From NCBI GenBank assembly GCA_900016675.1, contig LN483070.1:682001-746000 (forward strand): a stretch of 64,000 nucleotides of DNA, read 5' to 3'. Shown piece by piece: positions 36,541 to 45,924 of the stretch. Both the position numbers and the translations under genes were made by a program. How positions within the stretch are numbered: position 1 is the first letter of the stretch; every line of letters begins with the position of its first letter. The stretch is from Arthrobacter saudimassiliensis. GTDB lineage: Bacteria; Actinomycetota; Actinomycetes; Actinomycetales; Micrococcaceae. Under the pieces are notes generated by a model that saw only the letters and a list, made by a program, of their open reading frames with translations, was not told where the DNA came from and ran no database searches.

Positions 36541-36669
36541 TCAGCGCTGGTTCTTGCGCGGCTTGATGATCTCGCTGGTCTCGGCCCTGGCCCGCTTCTC
36601 GGCGCGTTTCTCCAGGATCGTGCGGCCGGTCTTCTTGGCTCCGGAACCGCGTGGCGACTTGCCTGCCAT
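36541..36669 (-). CDS. Small basic hypothetical protein (42 aa)
   Basis: A 42-residue Lys/Arg-rich protein beginning MAGKSPRGSGAKKTGRTILE and ending KPRKNQR. AAGGAG lies 9 bases before the ATG and a terminator hairpin follows the stop, so it looks like a complete small transcription unit. The composition suggests nucleic-acid or ribosome association; no family is recognised. Confidence 0.72.
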   Translation of the reverse strand: MAGKSPRGSGAKKTGRTILEKRAEKRARAETSEIIKPRKNQR

Positions 36670-36872
36670 CCCAACCAACTCCTTCTGTAGGTCCGTAGTT
36701 CGAACCATACCCAAGAAAAAAATAAAAGCCAGCCGCAGCGTGCCAAAGTTCTGTCGGGTGTGATGTGCGCGGCGTTTTCGCCGGCCGGCTGTCTTTTCCC
36801 TGCGCCTTTTCCTACGATGGTCGGATCAGCTGTCCGCTGAGTTTCATTTCGGGCGGTTTTACGGAGGAAAAA

Positions 36873-37382
36873 ATGTTCAGGCCGGGTGCACCCCTGGAAG
36901 AGATCGAGCAGGACGTCGAGGCGGTGATCCAACGCCTGGTGGCGGAGCTGGACACCACCGCGCAGCGGGATCCGCATCGGCACGGAGCAGGGGACCGGGC
37001 ATATATCAAGGCCTTCTCCGACGCCCGGGCCAACAGCGATACGGACCAGGTCTCCCTGCTGGCCACGGCGGTGACCCGGCCCCAGCTGGCGGAATCGCTG
37101 CTCTACCTGAACCGCACCCTGGACAGCCAGGACCTGGATCCGCGCGAACCCGCCGGGCTGATCGGCATTGTCGTGCGGCTTGCCATGGACGGGTTGTGGG
37201 TCAGCGACATCCTGGACTCCACCCGCTTCAGCGAGGCCCAGCGCCGTCGGATCACCGATCTGCTGACCCGGCTGACGTACGTTGACGACGCCCGGCTCGA
37301 GCAGCTGCTCGATGGACTCACGCCCGGCGGCTCAGCGCCATCAGCTGCTCAAGCTGCTCCCGGGGAACGGCGGCCCCGGTAA
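36873..37382 (+). CDS. TetR C-terminal-like protein lacking the DNA-binding domain
   Basis: A 169-residue helical protein. Its middle (AGLIGIVVRLAMDGLWVSDILDSTRFSEAQRRRITDLLTRLT) resembles the ligand-binding C-terminal domain of TetR regulators, but no helix-turn-helix precedes it. ACGGAGGA lies 6 bases before ATG 36873; the frame upstream to 36765 has no HTH either. Its last 65 bases are antisense to the 3' end of the glycosidase gene. The family assignment is tentative. Confidence 0.65.
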   Translation: MFRPGAPLEEIEQDVEAVIQRLVAELDTTAQRDPHRHGAGDRAYIKAFSDARANSDTDQVSLLATAVTRPQLAESLLYLNRTLDSQDLDPREPAGLIGIVVRLAMDGLWVSDILDSTRFSEAQRRRITDLLTRLTYVDDARLEQLLDGLTPGGSAPSAAQAAPGERRPR

Positions 37383-39588
37383 AGTTCAGGAACCGGCCCA
37401 TCGGCATGGAGGAAATCATCTCCAGCAGATCGGCCCCGGCGTCGCCGGTTCCTCCGGGGGCCAGCGCGGCCAGGGCCTGGCGCAGCACCGGACCGACGGC
37501 CGGATGCGAGAGCCACTCGCCAAGGGTGGAATCAAGATCGAGCGCGGTGTCCGGGCGGTCTCCGTCCAGCTGCAGCCCGGCCTCCGCCACGATCCATGCC
37601 GCACTCTCCCCGATCTGGATGCGGTAGCGGCCGCCCGCCACGCGCCAGCCGCCGGCCGGCGTGTCCCAGAACGCGAAGGCGCGCCGGTCCAGTTCCAGGC
37701 GGATCTCCCGCTCCTCGCCCGGTTCCAGGAACACCTTGGCGAAGGCCCGCAGCTCGCGCTCCGGGCGGCGCACCGGGCCGTCCCCGGCGGCCACATAGCA
37801 CTGCACCACGTGCCCGCCCGCCCGGGTGCCGGTATTCGTCACCCGGACGCTGACGACGGCGCTGTCCGGACCCGTCGGGGCCGCCGTGAGGGCCGAGGTG
37901 CTGAACGTGGTGTAGCTCAGGCCGTGGCCGAAGGGATACCGGACCCGGCGGCCCGCCGTCTCAAAGCCCCGGTAGCCGACCATCACTCCTTCCCCGTATC
38001 GGACATGCCCCAGTTCGCCGGGAAAGTTCAGGTAGCTGGGCGTGTCCTGCAGGCGCAGCGGAATGGTCTCCGCCAGCCGTCCCGACGGGTTGGTCACGCC
38101 GAACAGCAGATCCGCCAGGGCGCCGCCGCCGGCCTGGCCCAGCAGCCACCCCTCCAGGATGGCGTCCACCTCGTCATGCCAGCCCTCGAGGCTCACGACT
38201 CCGCCGTTGGACAGGACGACGACGGTGCGCGGGGCGGCTGCGGCGACGGCGCGGATCACGCCCACCTGCGCCGCCGGAAGATCGATTCCGGTGCGGTCCA
38301 CGCCCTCTGACTCGTCCTGGTCCGCCAGCCCGGCGAACACGACGGCGACGTCGCACCCTTCCGCCGCGGCAGCGGCGGCAATGAGCAGCGCCTGGCTGTC
38401 TTTGCCGCCGTCCAGGCTGAATCCCTGCCGGTATTCGACGGCGCCGCCGCACTCCGCGGCCAGGGCGCGGACGGCCTCCAGCGGCAGGTCCACCCGCGTG
38501 GGGCTGATGTGGGAGCTGCCGCCGCCCTGGAAGCGCGGCGCCACGGCGAACTCGCCGACCACCAGCAGCCGCTGCGGCCCGTCCAGCGGGAGTACGGCAT
38601 CGTTCTTCAGCAGCACTGCGCAGCCGGCCGCCAGTTCCCGGGCCAGCCGGTGGTGGGCGTCGACGTCGATCCCGCCCTCCGGTTCCCGGGCCAGCCCGGC
38701 CAGGGCCGCTGCCCGGGCGGCGCCGGCGTCGACCACCGCTTCATCCACACGTCCGTCGCGGACCGCCTGGACCACCTCGGCGTCGCCGAGCCCGCCGTTG
38801 CCGGGCATCTGCAGGTCCAGCCCGGCCTCCAGCGCGGCCACCCGGTCCGCGACCGCTCCCCAGTCCGAGACCACGGCACCGGTGAAGCCCCATTCCTCGC
38901 GCAGCACCGTGGTCAGCAGCCACGGGTTCTGCGAGGAGTAGACGCCGTTGATCCGGTTGTAGGAGCACATCACGGTGGCCGGGGCGGCGGTGCGGACGAT
39001 GTGCTCGAACGCGGCCAGGTAGATTTCGCGCAGCGTCCGCTCGTCCACATCGGCGCTTATCCGCATCCGCTCGGTTTCCTGGTTGTTCGCCGCGAAGTGC
39101 TTCACCGAGGCGCCGACGCCGCGTTCCTGCAGCCCGGCCACGTGCGCCGCCCCCAGCCGTCCCGAGAGCAGCGGGTCCTCGCTGTAGTACTCGAAGTTCC
39201 GTCCGCACAGGGGAGAGCGCTTGATGTTCACGCCCGGACCCAGCACGACGCCGACACCGAGGGCACGCGCCTCCTCGCCGACGGCGGCACCCAGCCGGCG
39301 CGCAACGTCGGGATCCCAGCTGGAGCCCACGGCGACGGCGGGCGGGAAGCAGGTCGCCGGTGCACTGCGGTTCAGGCCCAGATGGTCGGCGTCGCCGGTT
39401 TGCAGCCGCACCCCGTGCGGGCCGTCGGTCATCACCACCGAGCCGATCCCGGCTTCCGGCAGGGCCTTGGTGGACCAGAAGTCCCGGCCGGAAAGCAGTG
39501 ACGCCTTCTGCTCCAGGGACAGGGCGGACACGTCCACGCGCTGGTGCGGCGCGGCGGGCGGCTGGCCGGGGCCGGCTGAATCGGGCAT
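37318..39588 (-). CDS. Glycoside hydrolase family 3 beta-glucosidase
   Basis: A 756-residue GH3 enzyme. The N-terminal barrel has MTDGPHGVR, GPGVNIKRSPLCGRNFEYYSEDP, KHFAANNQE and the nucleophile Asp242 in VVSDWGAV. A GH3 C-terminal sandwich and a fibronectin-III-like domain (VRVTNTGTRAGGHVVQCYV) follow. GAGGAG lies 5 bases before ATG 39588. No signal peptide is seen, so it probably works on imported oligosaccharides. Confidence 0.93.
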   Translation of the reverse strand: MPDSAGPGQPPAAPHQRVDVSALSLEQKASLLSGRDFWSTKALPEAGIGSVVMTDGPHGVRLQTGDADHLGLNRSAPATCFPPAVAVGSSWDPDVARRLGAAVGEEARALGVGVVLGPGVNIKRSPLCGRNFEYYSEDPLLSGRLGAAHVAGLQERGVGASVKHFAANNQETERMRISADVDERTLREIYLAAFEHIVRTAAPATVMCSYNRINGVYSSQNPWLLTTVLREEWGFTGAVVSDWGAVADRVAALEAGLDLQMPGNGGLGDAEVVQAVRDGRVDEAVVDAGAARAAALAGLAREPEGGIDVDAHHRLARELAAGCAVLLKNDAVLPLDGPQRLLVVGEFAVAPRFQGGGSSHISPTRVDLPLEAVRALAAECGGAVEYRQGFSLDGGKDSQALLIAAAAAAEGCDVAVVFAGLADQDESEGVDRTGIDLPAAQVGVIRAVAAAAPRTVVVLSNGGVVSLEGWHDEVDAILEGWLLGQAGGGALADLLFGVTNPSGRLAETIPLRLQDTPSYLNFPGELGHVRYGEGVMVGYRGFETAGRRVRYPFGHGLSYTTFSTSALTAAPTGPDSAVVSVRVTNTGTRAGGHVVQCYVAAGDGPVRRPERELRAFAKVFLEPGEEREIRLELDRRAFAFWDTPAGGWRVAGGRYRIQIGESAAWIVAEAGLQLDGDRPDTALDLDSTLGEWLSHPAVGPVLRQALAALAPGGTGDAGADLLEMISSMPMGRFLNFTGAAVPREQLEQLMALSRRA

Positions 39589-39695
39589 GGTGCTCCTCAG
39601 CGAAGGGGACCGTTCAGGCCACTGAGTAAACCATTGATCAGGCGGCGGCGGCAGCCCCGGGCCGGGACGGCGGGAGCCGGGGCCTCGGGGCAAAC

Positions 39696-39736
39696 AAAAA
39701 CGGCCCCGACCGGATGTACCAATCGGAACCGTTTTT
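39696..39736 (-). terminator. Terminator after tRNA-fMet
   Basis: AAAAACGG at the left end pairs with CCGTTTTT at the right, with a further GC/GU stem inside; A and T runs at both ends make it look bidirectional. It lies a few bases downstream of the tRNA 3' end on the minus strand. Confidence 0.75.
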
Positions 39737-39738
39737 TC

Positions 39739-39816
<78 letters not shown>

Positions 39817-39909
39817 GCGTGATATCCACTCTACAGCAGGTGGCGGGAAACCTCGAATCGTGTGGGCTGATTCACAACCATCCGCTCACGGGTTCGCTAC
39901 GCTGGCCGC

Positions 39910-40785
39910 GTGACTATGCCCTGCCTTGATACCCAGGTCAGCTATCCAGACGGCGCCACCGCCGGATCATCAACCGTGCTCCATGTGGAGGCGCTCCCCG
40001 ACGGCCGGCAGGCCGTGCTGCTCGATCTGACGCCGGTGCATCCGGTGGACTTCGCGTGGCCGGACCAGGGCGCGGACCGGGCCTGGCTTCAGGTCGGCGC
40101 CGACCAGGTGCCCGTGCTCGACTGTGTGGTCGGAGCCGTGAAGGACGGCCGGCTGCATCTGGGCGGGGCCATTCCGGTCAAGAAGGGCACCGAAGGGTGG
40201 GCCTTCGTCGTCGCGCACATCGTGGGCCCCGAGGCCGCCGTCGAAGAGGGCGCCGTCGTCGGAGTCCAGGTGGACGCCTCGCACCGCGCGGCGTTGTCCG
40301 CCGGGCATACCGGCTGCCACCTCGCCTCGCTGGCCCTGAACCGGGAACTGGCCGGGGCCTGGCGGAAAGACGTGGCACTCGACGCCGCCGGGCATCCCAA
40401 CTTCGATGCGCTGGCCATCGACACCTCCACGATCCTGCCCGACGGCTCCCGGGACGTGTACCGGCTGGGCAAATCACTGCGCCGCCGGGGCTTCCAGCCC
40501 GAGGAGCTCCTCGGCCGGCTGCCGGACGTCACGGACCGCGTCAACGCCGTCCTGGCGCAGTGGACGGCGTCCCACGCCGCCGTGGCGGTCGAGCGGGAAG
40601 GCAGGGGGCTGACGGACCTGCGGCGCTGGACCTGCGCCCTGCCGGAGGGAACCGTGTCCATTCCGTGCGGCGGAACGCACGTCTCCTCGCTGGCTGAGCT
40701 TGTGGAAGTCAGGGTCCATCTGCAGGCCGAGGAAGCGGCCGGCGCCGTCGTCGTCACCATGGATACCCGCAGCCTTCGCCGCTGA
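39910..40785 (+). CDS. AlaX-like (alanyl-tRNA editing domain) metal-dependent hydrolase
   Basis: A 291-residue protein related to the editing domain of alanyl/threonyl-tRNA synthetases. The zinc motif HxxxH appears in SAGHTGCHLASLALN and the CxxxH partner in IPCGGTHVSSLAEL. AlaX proteins hydrolyse mischarged tRNA (for example Ser-tRNA-Ala). GTG at 39910 or ATG at 39916 has no ribosome site and lies about 10 bases after a GCTACGCTG -10-like element, so the mRNA may be leaderless. Confidence 0.82.
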   Translation: MTMPCLDTQVSYPDGATAGSSTVLHVEALPDGRQAVLLDLTPVHPVDFAWPDQGADRAWLQVGADQVPVLDCVVGAVKDGRLHLGGAIPVKKGTEGWAFVVAHIVGPEAAVEEGAVVGVQVDASHRAALSAGHTGCHLASLALNRELAGAWRKDVALDAAGHPNFDALAIDTSTILPDGSRDVYRLGKSLRRRGFQPEELLGRLPDVTDRVNAVLAQWTASHAAVAVEREGRGLTDLRRWTCALPEGTVSIPCGGTHVSSLAELVEVRVHLQAEEAAGAVVVTMDTRSLRR

Positions 40786-40841
40786 GCCCTGGCCGTGCGC
40801 CCCGCACCGGCGGCCCGGCCGGCACCCGGAGGAGTATCCGG

Positions 40842-41252
40842 CTACTGCACGGCACCGGGCTCCATATGGAAGAAATCGAGAATGTGGCCGTCCGGGTCCG
40901 CCGTCGAGCCGCCGTACATGCCGGGGGCGCCTTCGGTCGCCGGCGCGTACATCGCACCGCCGCCGCGCACGGAGGCCTGCAGCATCCAATCGACCTCCTC
41001 CCTGCTGTCACAGCTGATCCCCAGCAGCACCTCCTTGCCGGAACTGCTCAGGTGCGGCAGGTCGCCCTTCGGCAGGAAGCCCTGGAAGAAGTCCTGCTGC
41101 AGCAGCATGATGACGACCTGGTCGGAAACCACCACGGCGGCGGCCTGGTCGTTGCTGAACCGGTCGTCCTTGGTGAAGCCCAGCCCGAGGTAGAAGTCCG
41201 TCGATTTCTGCAGGTCCGCCACCGGCAGGTTGGGGAAGATCATGCGGGCCAT
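40842..41252 (-). CDS. VOC-family (glyoxalase-like) protein
   Basis: A 136-residue vicinal oxygen chelate protein (IFPNLPVADLQKSTDFYLGLGF at the start, DPDGHILDFFHM at the end) with the usual paired beta-alpha-beta-beta-beta modules. AAAGGACA precedes the ATG. Relatives include glyoxalases and antibiotic-resistance proteins; the substrate is unknown. Confidence 0.9.
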   Translation of the reverse strand: MARMIFPNLPVADLQKSTDFYLGLGFTKDDRFSNDQAAAVVVSDQVVIMLLQQDFFQGFLPKGDLPHLSSSGKEVLLGISCDSREEVDWMLQASVRGGGAMYAPATEGAPGMYGGSTADPDGHILDFFHMEPGAVQ

Positions 41253-41470
41253 GGAACTGTCCTTTCGCTGAGGACCTCCGCGCGGCCGGACCGTGCGGAG
41301 GCCGGAAACGTTCCCGATTCAGCCAGTGTCCATTCCACTGCACCCGGTGGCCAGAGCGCTGCGTCCCTGTGACGCGGGAAGCCGGTCCGTTTTGGCCCGG
41401 CTCCGCCGTCCGCCTTAGCGTGGTCCTCCTGAAAGCCCGCCGGCAGCCCGTGCCCGGGGGAAAGGACAGC

Positions 41471-42790
41471 GTGAGAACAGCAGATACCGGCCCGGGGCCG
41501 GCAGCGCAGGGAACCGGCGCAGCCGACGGCGCGGAACCCCGGCCGCGGCCCGCCGTCGCCCAGCCCGGCGGGCGCCCCGCCGTCGCCCGCCCCGGGGTGG
41601 GCGGCCGCGGTGTCGCCCGTAGGGGCGGGGTCTACCTGGGTTTGTGCATCGTGCTGATCGGGCTGAACCTGCGCACCGTGTTCTCCAGCTTCTCCGCTGT
41701 CCTGGCCGAAATCACCGCGGCCACGGGCATGCCGGCCGCGCTGGTAACCGTCCTGACCACGATGCCGGTGCTGCTGCTGGGTGCGGTCGCGCCCGCGGCG
41801 CCGCCGCTGGCCCGCCGTTTCGGCATCGAACGGATCATCCTGGCCGCCATGCTGCTCCTCGCCGCCGGGCTCGCCGTGCGCGGTACGGGCGCCTTCCCCG
41901 CCATGCTGGCCGGCACCGCGGCTGCCGGGGCCGGCATCGGCGTCGTCAACGTCCTGCTTCCCACCCTGGTCAAGCGGGACTTCCAACACCGCGTGGGCCT
42001 GATGAGCGGGCTCTACACCGGCGCCATCTGCGCCGCTGCCGCGCTCGGCGCCGGCTTCACGCAGCCGCTGCTGCAGGCCACCGGTTCCTGGCAGGGAGCG
42101 CTGCTGTTCTGGGCGCTGCCGGCCGCCGTCGTCGTGCTGGTCTTCGCCCCGCTGGCGCTGGCGCGGCCGCCGGTCCCGGCCGGCACCGCCACGGCGGCAC
42201 CGGTGTCCGTCTGGCGCTCGCCGACCGCCTGGCAGATCACCGCGTTCATGGCGCTGCAGGCCATGATGTCCTTCAGCGTCTTCGCCTGGCTGGCGCCGAT
42301 CCTGCGGGACCGCGGCATTGACGGCGGAACGGCGGGCTGGGTCGTCGCCGCGTCCATCGTGGTCCAGGTGGGCGGGTCGTTCCTCGCCCCGCCGCTGGCG
42401 GCCAGGCTGCGCAGGCAAAGCTGGCTCAACGCAGCCATCGCGCTGCTCACCGGGGCGGGCTTCGCGCTGTGCATCTTCGGTCCGGTCCAGCTGGTCTGGC
42501 TCTGGGCCGCGATGCTGGGCGTCGGCCAGGGCAGCCTCACCGCGCTGGCCCTGACGCTGATCGTGCTGCGCACCCGCGGTGCGGACACCGCGGCCCGGCT
42601 CTCGGGCATGATGCAGTGCGTCGGCTACGGGGTGGGCTCCTCCGGGACGCTGCTGGTGGGCCAGCTCCAGGCCGCCACCGGATCCTTCGTGCCGGCCGGC
42701 GTGATGTTCCTGGCCATCGGCGCCGCAGCCGCCGTCTTCGGGTTCCTGGCCGGCCGCGACCGCTACGTGGGGGAGGACGGGCGCGCCTGA
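41471..42790 (+). CDS. MFS transporter, CynX/NimT type
   Basis: A 439-residue 12-helix transporter paralogous to the one at 25246. A Gly/Pro/Arg-rich cytoplasmic N terminus of about 50 residues precedes TM1. GTG at 41471 follows AAAGGA by 4 bases; an upstream start at 41369 would add a non-homologous extension. Substrate unknown. Confidence 0.9.
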   Translation: MRTADTGPGPAAQGTGAADGAEPRPRPAVAQPGGRPAVARPGVGGRGVARRGGVYLGLCIVLIGLNLRTVFSSFSAVLAEITAATGMPAALVTVLTTMPVLLLGAVAPAAPPLARRFGIERIILAAMLLLAAGLAVRGTGAFPAMLAGTAAAGAGIGVVNVLLPTLVKRDFQHRVGLMSGLYTGAICAAAALGAGFTQPLLQATGSWQGALLFWALPAAVVVLVFAPLALARPPVPAGTATAAPVSVWRSPTAWQITAFMALQAMMSFSVFAWLAPILRDRGIDGGTAGWVVAASIVVQVGGSFLAPPLAARLRRQSWLNAAIALLTGAGFALCIFGPVQLVWLWAAMLGVGQGSLTALALTLIVLRTRGADTAARLSGMMQCVGYGVGSSGTLLVGQLQAATGSFVPAGVMFLAIGAAAAVFGFLAGRDRYVGEDGRA

Positions 42791-42960
42791 CGGCCGCGGA
42801 AGGTCACAATCCGACGCGGGGTCTCGGCGGCGCCGGGATGCGGTGTTACTGTCGCTGTGCAAAGGCGGGCGCGGCATGGCCGCGCTATCCACCTGGCGTC
42901 CACCTGCAGATCCGCACGGTCCACGCCGGACCGGAGCGCCGGCACCAAGGGGAGACCCAC

Positions 42961-43464
42961 ATGAATCCTGCCGAGACCGCCACCCGCACCGGAGACGAGG
43001 CCCGCTGGCTGGCCCGGGCCGTTGACCTCGCCACCCGCAACGTGGCCGACAACGGGGGCCCGTTCGGAGCCGTGATCGTCACCGCGGACGGCCGGGCGTT
43101 CGACGGCGCGAACCGCGTCACCGCCAACAACGACCCCACCGCGCACGCGGAAGTCACCGCGATCCGCAACGCCTGCGCAGCGCTGGGCACCTTCGATCTC
43201 AGCGGCGCGGTCCTCTACACGAGCTGCGAACCGTGCCCCATGTGCCTGGCGTCCTCCCTCTGGGCGCGCCTGGACCGGGTGGTCTTCGCCGCGGACCGGC
43301 ACGACGCGGCACGGGCCGGCTTCGACGACGCCGAGTTCTACGAGTACTTCGAAACACCGGTCGAGGAGCGCACCCTGCAGGTCACCCGGATGGCCCTGTC
43401 CGACGACGCCGCGCAGGCGCCCTTCATGGCCTGGCGGAGCGTCGAGAGCCGCGTCGACTACTAG
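42961..43464 (+). CDS. Guanine deaminase-type nucleoside/base deaminase
   Basis: A 167-residue zinc deaminase with HAE in DPTAHAEVTAIRNAC and PCPMCL, the three zinc ligands. Sequence around GTFDLSGAVLYTSCEPCPMCL and AGFDDAEFYEYF follows the Bacillus GuaD type, converting guanine to xanthine. A GGGGAG site precedes the ATG. tRNA adenosine deaminase is less likely. Confidence 0.88.
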   Translation: MNPAETATRTGDEARWLARAVDLATRNVADNGGPFGAVIVTADGRAFDGANRVTANNDPTAHAEVTAIRNACAALGTFDLSGAVLYTSCEPCPMCLASSLWARLDRVVFAADRHDAARAGFDDAEFYEYFETPVEERTLQVTRMALSDDAAQAPFMAWRSVESRVDY

Positions 43465-43488
43465 GCATGCTCCCGTCCGGGCCGTCTG

Positions 43489-43506
43489 CCGCCTGTCGGC
43501 AGGCGG
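43489..43506. terminator. Terminator between convergent deaminase and GNAT genes
   Basis: CCGCCTG and CAGGCGG form a 7-bp stem around a TCGG tetraloop (43496-43499), between the two stop codons. Confidence 0.6.
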
Positions 43507-43518
43507 TCCGGATCGGCC

Positions 43519-44037
43519 CTAGGCCGGCGGGTGCGGCAGCACGGCCCGCAGCCCGGCTCCGATGTCCTTGGCATAGCAGACCGACCCCGGAGCGTCGGCG
43601 TAGGGTCCGTAGCCGGGAACCATCCGATACCCGGCCGTCTCGTAGAAGCGCTTGCCGTCCGGCTGGGCGGAGCCGGCCTCGGCCGTCACCGTCCGGTACC
43701 CGGCCTGCCAGGCGTGGGCTTCAAGGGCCGCGAGGATCGACGTCGCCACCCGGGAGCCGCGCGCATAGGGCAGCACGTACAGCCGCTTGACCTCCGCCGT
43801 CGTCTCATCGACCCGGCGCAGCCCGCCGCAGCCCAGCGGCTGGCCGTTGGAGCGGGCGTAGGCGATGAAGAAGACTTCATGATCCTGCTCGGACGGGGGC
43901 GCCGGATCATGCCGGGCGGTCCCGAACCGGGCGTCCAGCTCCGCCTGCTGTGCGGCCCGCAGGTCGGCGCCGACCGGGTTGGACCAGGGGACTTTCCGCA
44001 GCCGCAGCGGCGGCGCCGCATCGAAGGAACCGGACAA
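43519..44037 (-). CDS. GNAT-family N-acetyltransferase
   Basis: A 172-residue acetyltransferase with the acetyl-CoA loop in VKRLYVLPYARGSRVATSILAALE and the C-terminal GKRFYETAGYRMVPGYGPY. No ATG fits; TTG at 44037 with GGGAGG about 6 bases upstream is the best start, and the frame runs open to 44253. Substrate unknown. Confidence 0.82.
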   Translation of the reverse strand: MSGSFDAAPPLRLRKVPWSNPVGADLRAAQQAELDARFGTARHDPAPPSEQDHEVFFIAYARSNGQPLGCGGLRRVDETTAEVKRLYVLPYARGSRVATSILAALEAHAWQAGYRTVTAEAGSAQPDGKRFYETAGYRMVPGYGPYADAPGSVCYAKDIGAGLRAVLPHPPA

Positions 44038-44262
44038 AGGGGGCCTCCCGGGGCAGTTGGGGCGGTACAGGGTTCCCGGCGGGCCGGCGGTTCCGGCCGC
44101 TTTCGGCCAGCCTAGGCACGGCCGGTTACCCCCGTGTTTCCGCCCCGTGGCGGGCAGGCAACGGTTCCGTTCCACCGGGTTACGGCCCGTCCCGGCGGGG
44201 CGGATGTGGTGTTGCCGACACCCTCTGCTGCCGATTGGACAGCCGTGCCACAATAGGTGCTG

Positions 44263-45924
44263 ATGCCTTCCCCCAACATTTCCCCCGCCAACAACCGTGC
44301 CCAGGTGCGCCCCGCCACCGAAGGGTGGACGCAGGCGACGTCGGCCGACGGGCGGCCGCTGCTGCAGTTCAAGTCCTCACCGCGGGTGTCCCAGCCGCCG
44401 AAGCACCTGGCGGACATGACGCTGGCCGAGCGGCAGGAGAAGCTCAAGGAGCTGGGCCAGCCCGCGTTCCGTGCCAAGCAGCTTTCGGTGCACTATTTCC
44501 AGCACTACACCACCGACCCCGAACTGATGAGCGACCTGCCCAAGGCCGGCCGCGCCGAGCTGGTCGAGGCGATGTTCCCGAAGCTGCTCACCGAGGTGAA
44601 GCGCCTCACCACCGACAACGGCGACACCATCAAGTTCCTCTGGCGCCTCTTCGACGGCTCCCTCGTCGAGTCGGTGCTGATGCGCTACCCCGGCCGCATC
44701 ACGCTCTGCGTGTCCAGCCAGTGCGGCTGCGGCATGAACTGCCCGTTCTGCGCCACGGGACAGGCCGGGCTGACCCGGAACATGTCCACCGCGGAGATCC
44801 TGGACCAGATCGTCCAGGCCAACCGGGTGATCGCCGAGGGCGGCCTGGGCGGACGCCGAGGCGACGGCGGGCACGACGCCGAGCGGGTCACCAACATTGT
44901 CTTCATGGGCATGGGCGAGCCGCTGGCCAACTACAAGCGGGTCATGAACGCCGTGCACCGCATGGTCGACGAGGCCCCCGAAGGCCTGGGCATGAGCGCC
45001 CGCGGCATTACCGTCTCCACGGTCGGCCTGGTGCCGGCCATCAACAAGCTGGCGGATGAGAAGCTGCCGTTCACCTTCGCCCTGAGCCTGCACGCCCCGG
45101 ACGATGAGCTGCGCGACGAACTGATTCCGGTCAACTCCCGCTGGAAGGTGGACGAGGCGCTCGACGCCGCCTACGGCTACTACCGGGCCACCGGCCGCCG
45201 CGTGTCCATCGAGTACGCGCTGATCAAGGACATGAACGACCACCCCTGGCGGGCGGACCTGCTGGCGAAGAAGCTGAATTCCCGGGGCCGCGGCTGGGTG
45301 CATGTGAACCCGATCCGGTTCGAGAACGCCGAGGCCAACCTGGAGATCTCCAACGGCCTGCTGGACACCCTCGCCGCCACGCTGGTCACCTCCCGCTGGC
45401 AGCGCGACCTCACCGACTCCTCCTCGCAGCGCAAGGTGAACCCGATCCGGTTCGAGAACGCCGAGGCCAACCTGGAGATCTCCAACGGCCTGCTGGACAC
45501 CCTCGCCGCCACGCTGGTCACCTCCCGCTGGCAGCGCGACCTCACCGACTCCTCCTCGCAGCGCAACATCGGCGTGGCCCTGGGCCACTCGCTGCTGGCG
45601 ATCTCCAACGTCGCCAAGGGCCTGGACCGGCTCGACGTCGCCGCCGATGTCCTGGCCGCGGACCTGGACACGAACTGGGAGGTGCTCGGCGAGGCCATCC
45701 AGATGGTCATGCGCGCCGAGGCGGTCGCCGGCGTTCCCGGCATGGAGAACCCGTACGAGCGGCTCAAGGAACTGACCCGCGGCCACCGGGTGGACGCGGA
45801 CCGCATGCGCGAGTTCGTCTCCGGCCTGGGCCTGTCCGACGCCGCCCGGCAGCGGCTGCTGGACCTCACCCCCGGCGGCTACACCGGCATCGCCCACGCC
45901 CTGGTGGACCACCTGAAGAAGTAG
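44263..45924 (+). CDS. rlmN: RlmN-PurB chimeric gene (rlmN with its 3' end replaced)
   Basis: Residues 1-351 are the radical-SAM 23S rRNA/tRNA methyltransferase RlmN, with Cys149 (LCVSS) and the CxxxCxxC of Cys156, Cys160 and Cys163. At VNPI (45304) the frame passes into purB sequence, repeats a 44-residue purB piece twice and then continues to the PurB C terminus, 553 residues in all. The normal RlmN tail with its second catalytic Cys is missing and is not seen elsewhere in the window, so methyltransferase activity should be lost. The joint is at 13 bases shared by both genes. Either a real rearrangement or an assembly/amplification chimera. Confidence 0.85.
   Translation: MPSPNISPANNRAQVRPATEGWTQATSADGRPLLQFKSSPRVSQPPKHLADMTLAERQEKLKELGQPAFRAKQLSVHYFQHYTTDPELMSDLPKAGRAELVEAMFPKLLTEVKRLTTDNGDTIKFLWRLFDGSLVESVLMRYPGRITLCVSSQCGCGMNCPFCATGQAGLTRNMSTAEILDQIVQANRVIAEGGLGGRRGDGGHDAERVTNIVFMGMGEPLANYKRVMNAVHRMVDEAPEGLGMSARGITVSTVGLVPAINKLADEKLPFTFALSLHAPDDELRDELIPVNSRWKVDEALDAAYGYYRATGRRVSIEYALIKDMNDHPWRADLLAKKLNSRGRGWVHVNPIRFENAEANLEISNGLLDTLAATLVTSRWQRDLTDSSSQRKVNPIRFENAEANLEISNGLLDTLAATLVTSRWQRDLTDSSSQRNIGVALGHSLLAISNVAKGLDRLDVAADVLAADLDTNWEVLGEAIQMVMRAEAVAGVPGMENPYERLKELTRGHRVDADRMREFVSGLGLSDAARQRLLDLTPGGYTGIAHALVDHLKK
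45304..45566 (+). repeat. Tandem 132-bp duplication of a purB fragment
   Basis: Two copies (45304-45434 and 45436-45566) of the stretch coding for [18 protein letters not shown] to TDSSSQR lie head to tail with a 132-base period, keeping the frame. The step back occurs at a few shared bases (GCAAGG versus GCACAAGG in purB). Confidence 0.92.

Noticed and set aside
43435-43464. Guanine deaminase also ends in RVDY, like the Ycf46-module tail
   Set aside because: Deaminases of this family commonly end in a similar D-Y sequence, the preceding GR is absent, and the gene is 14 kb away; treated as coincidence.
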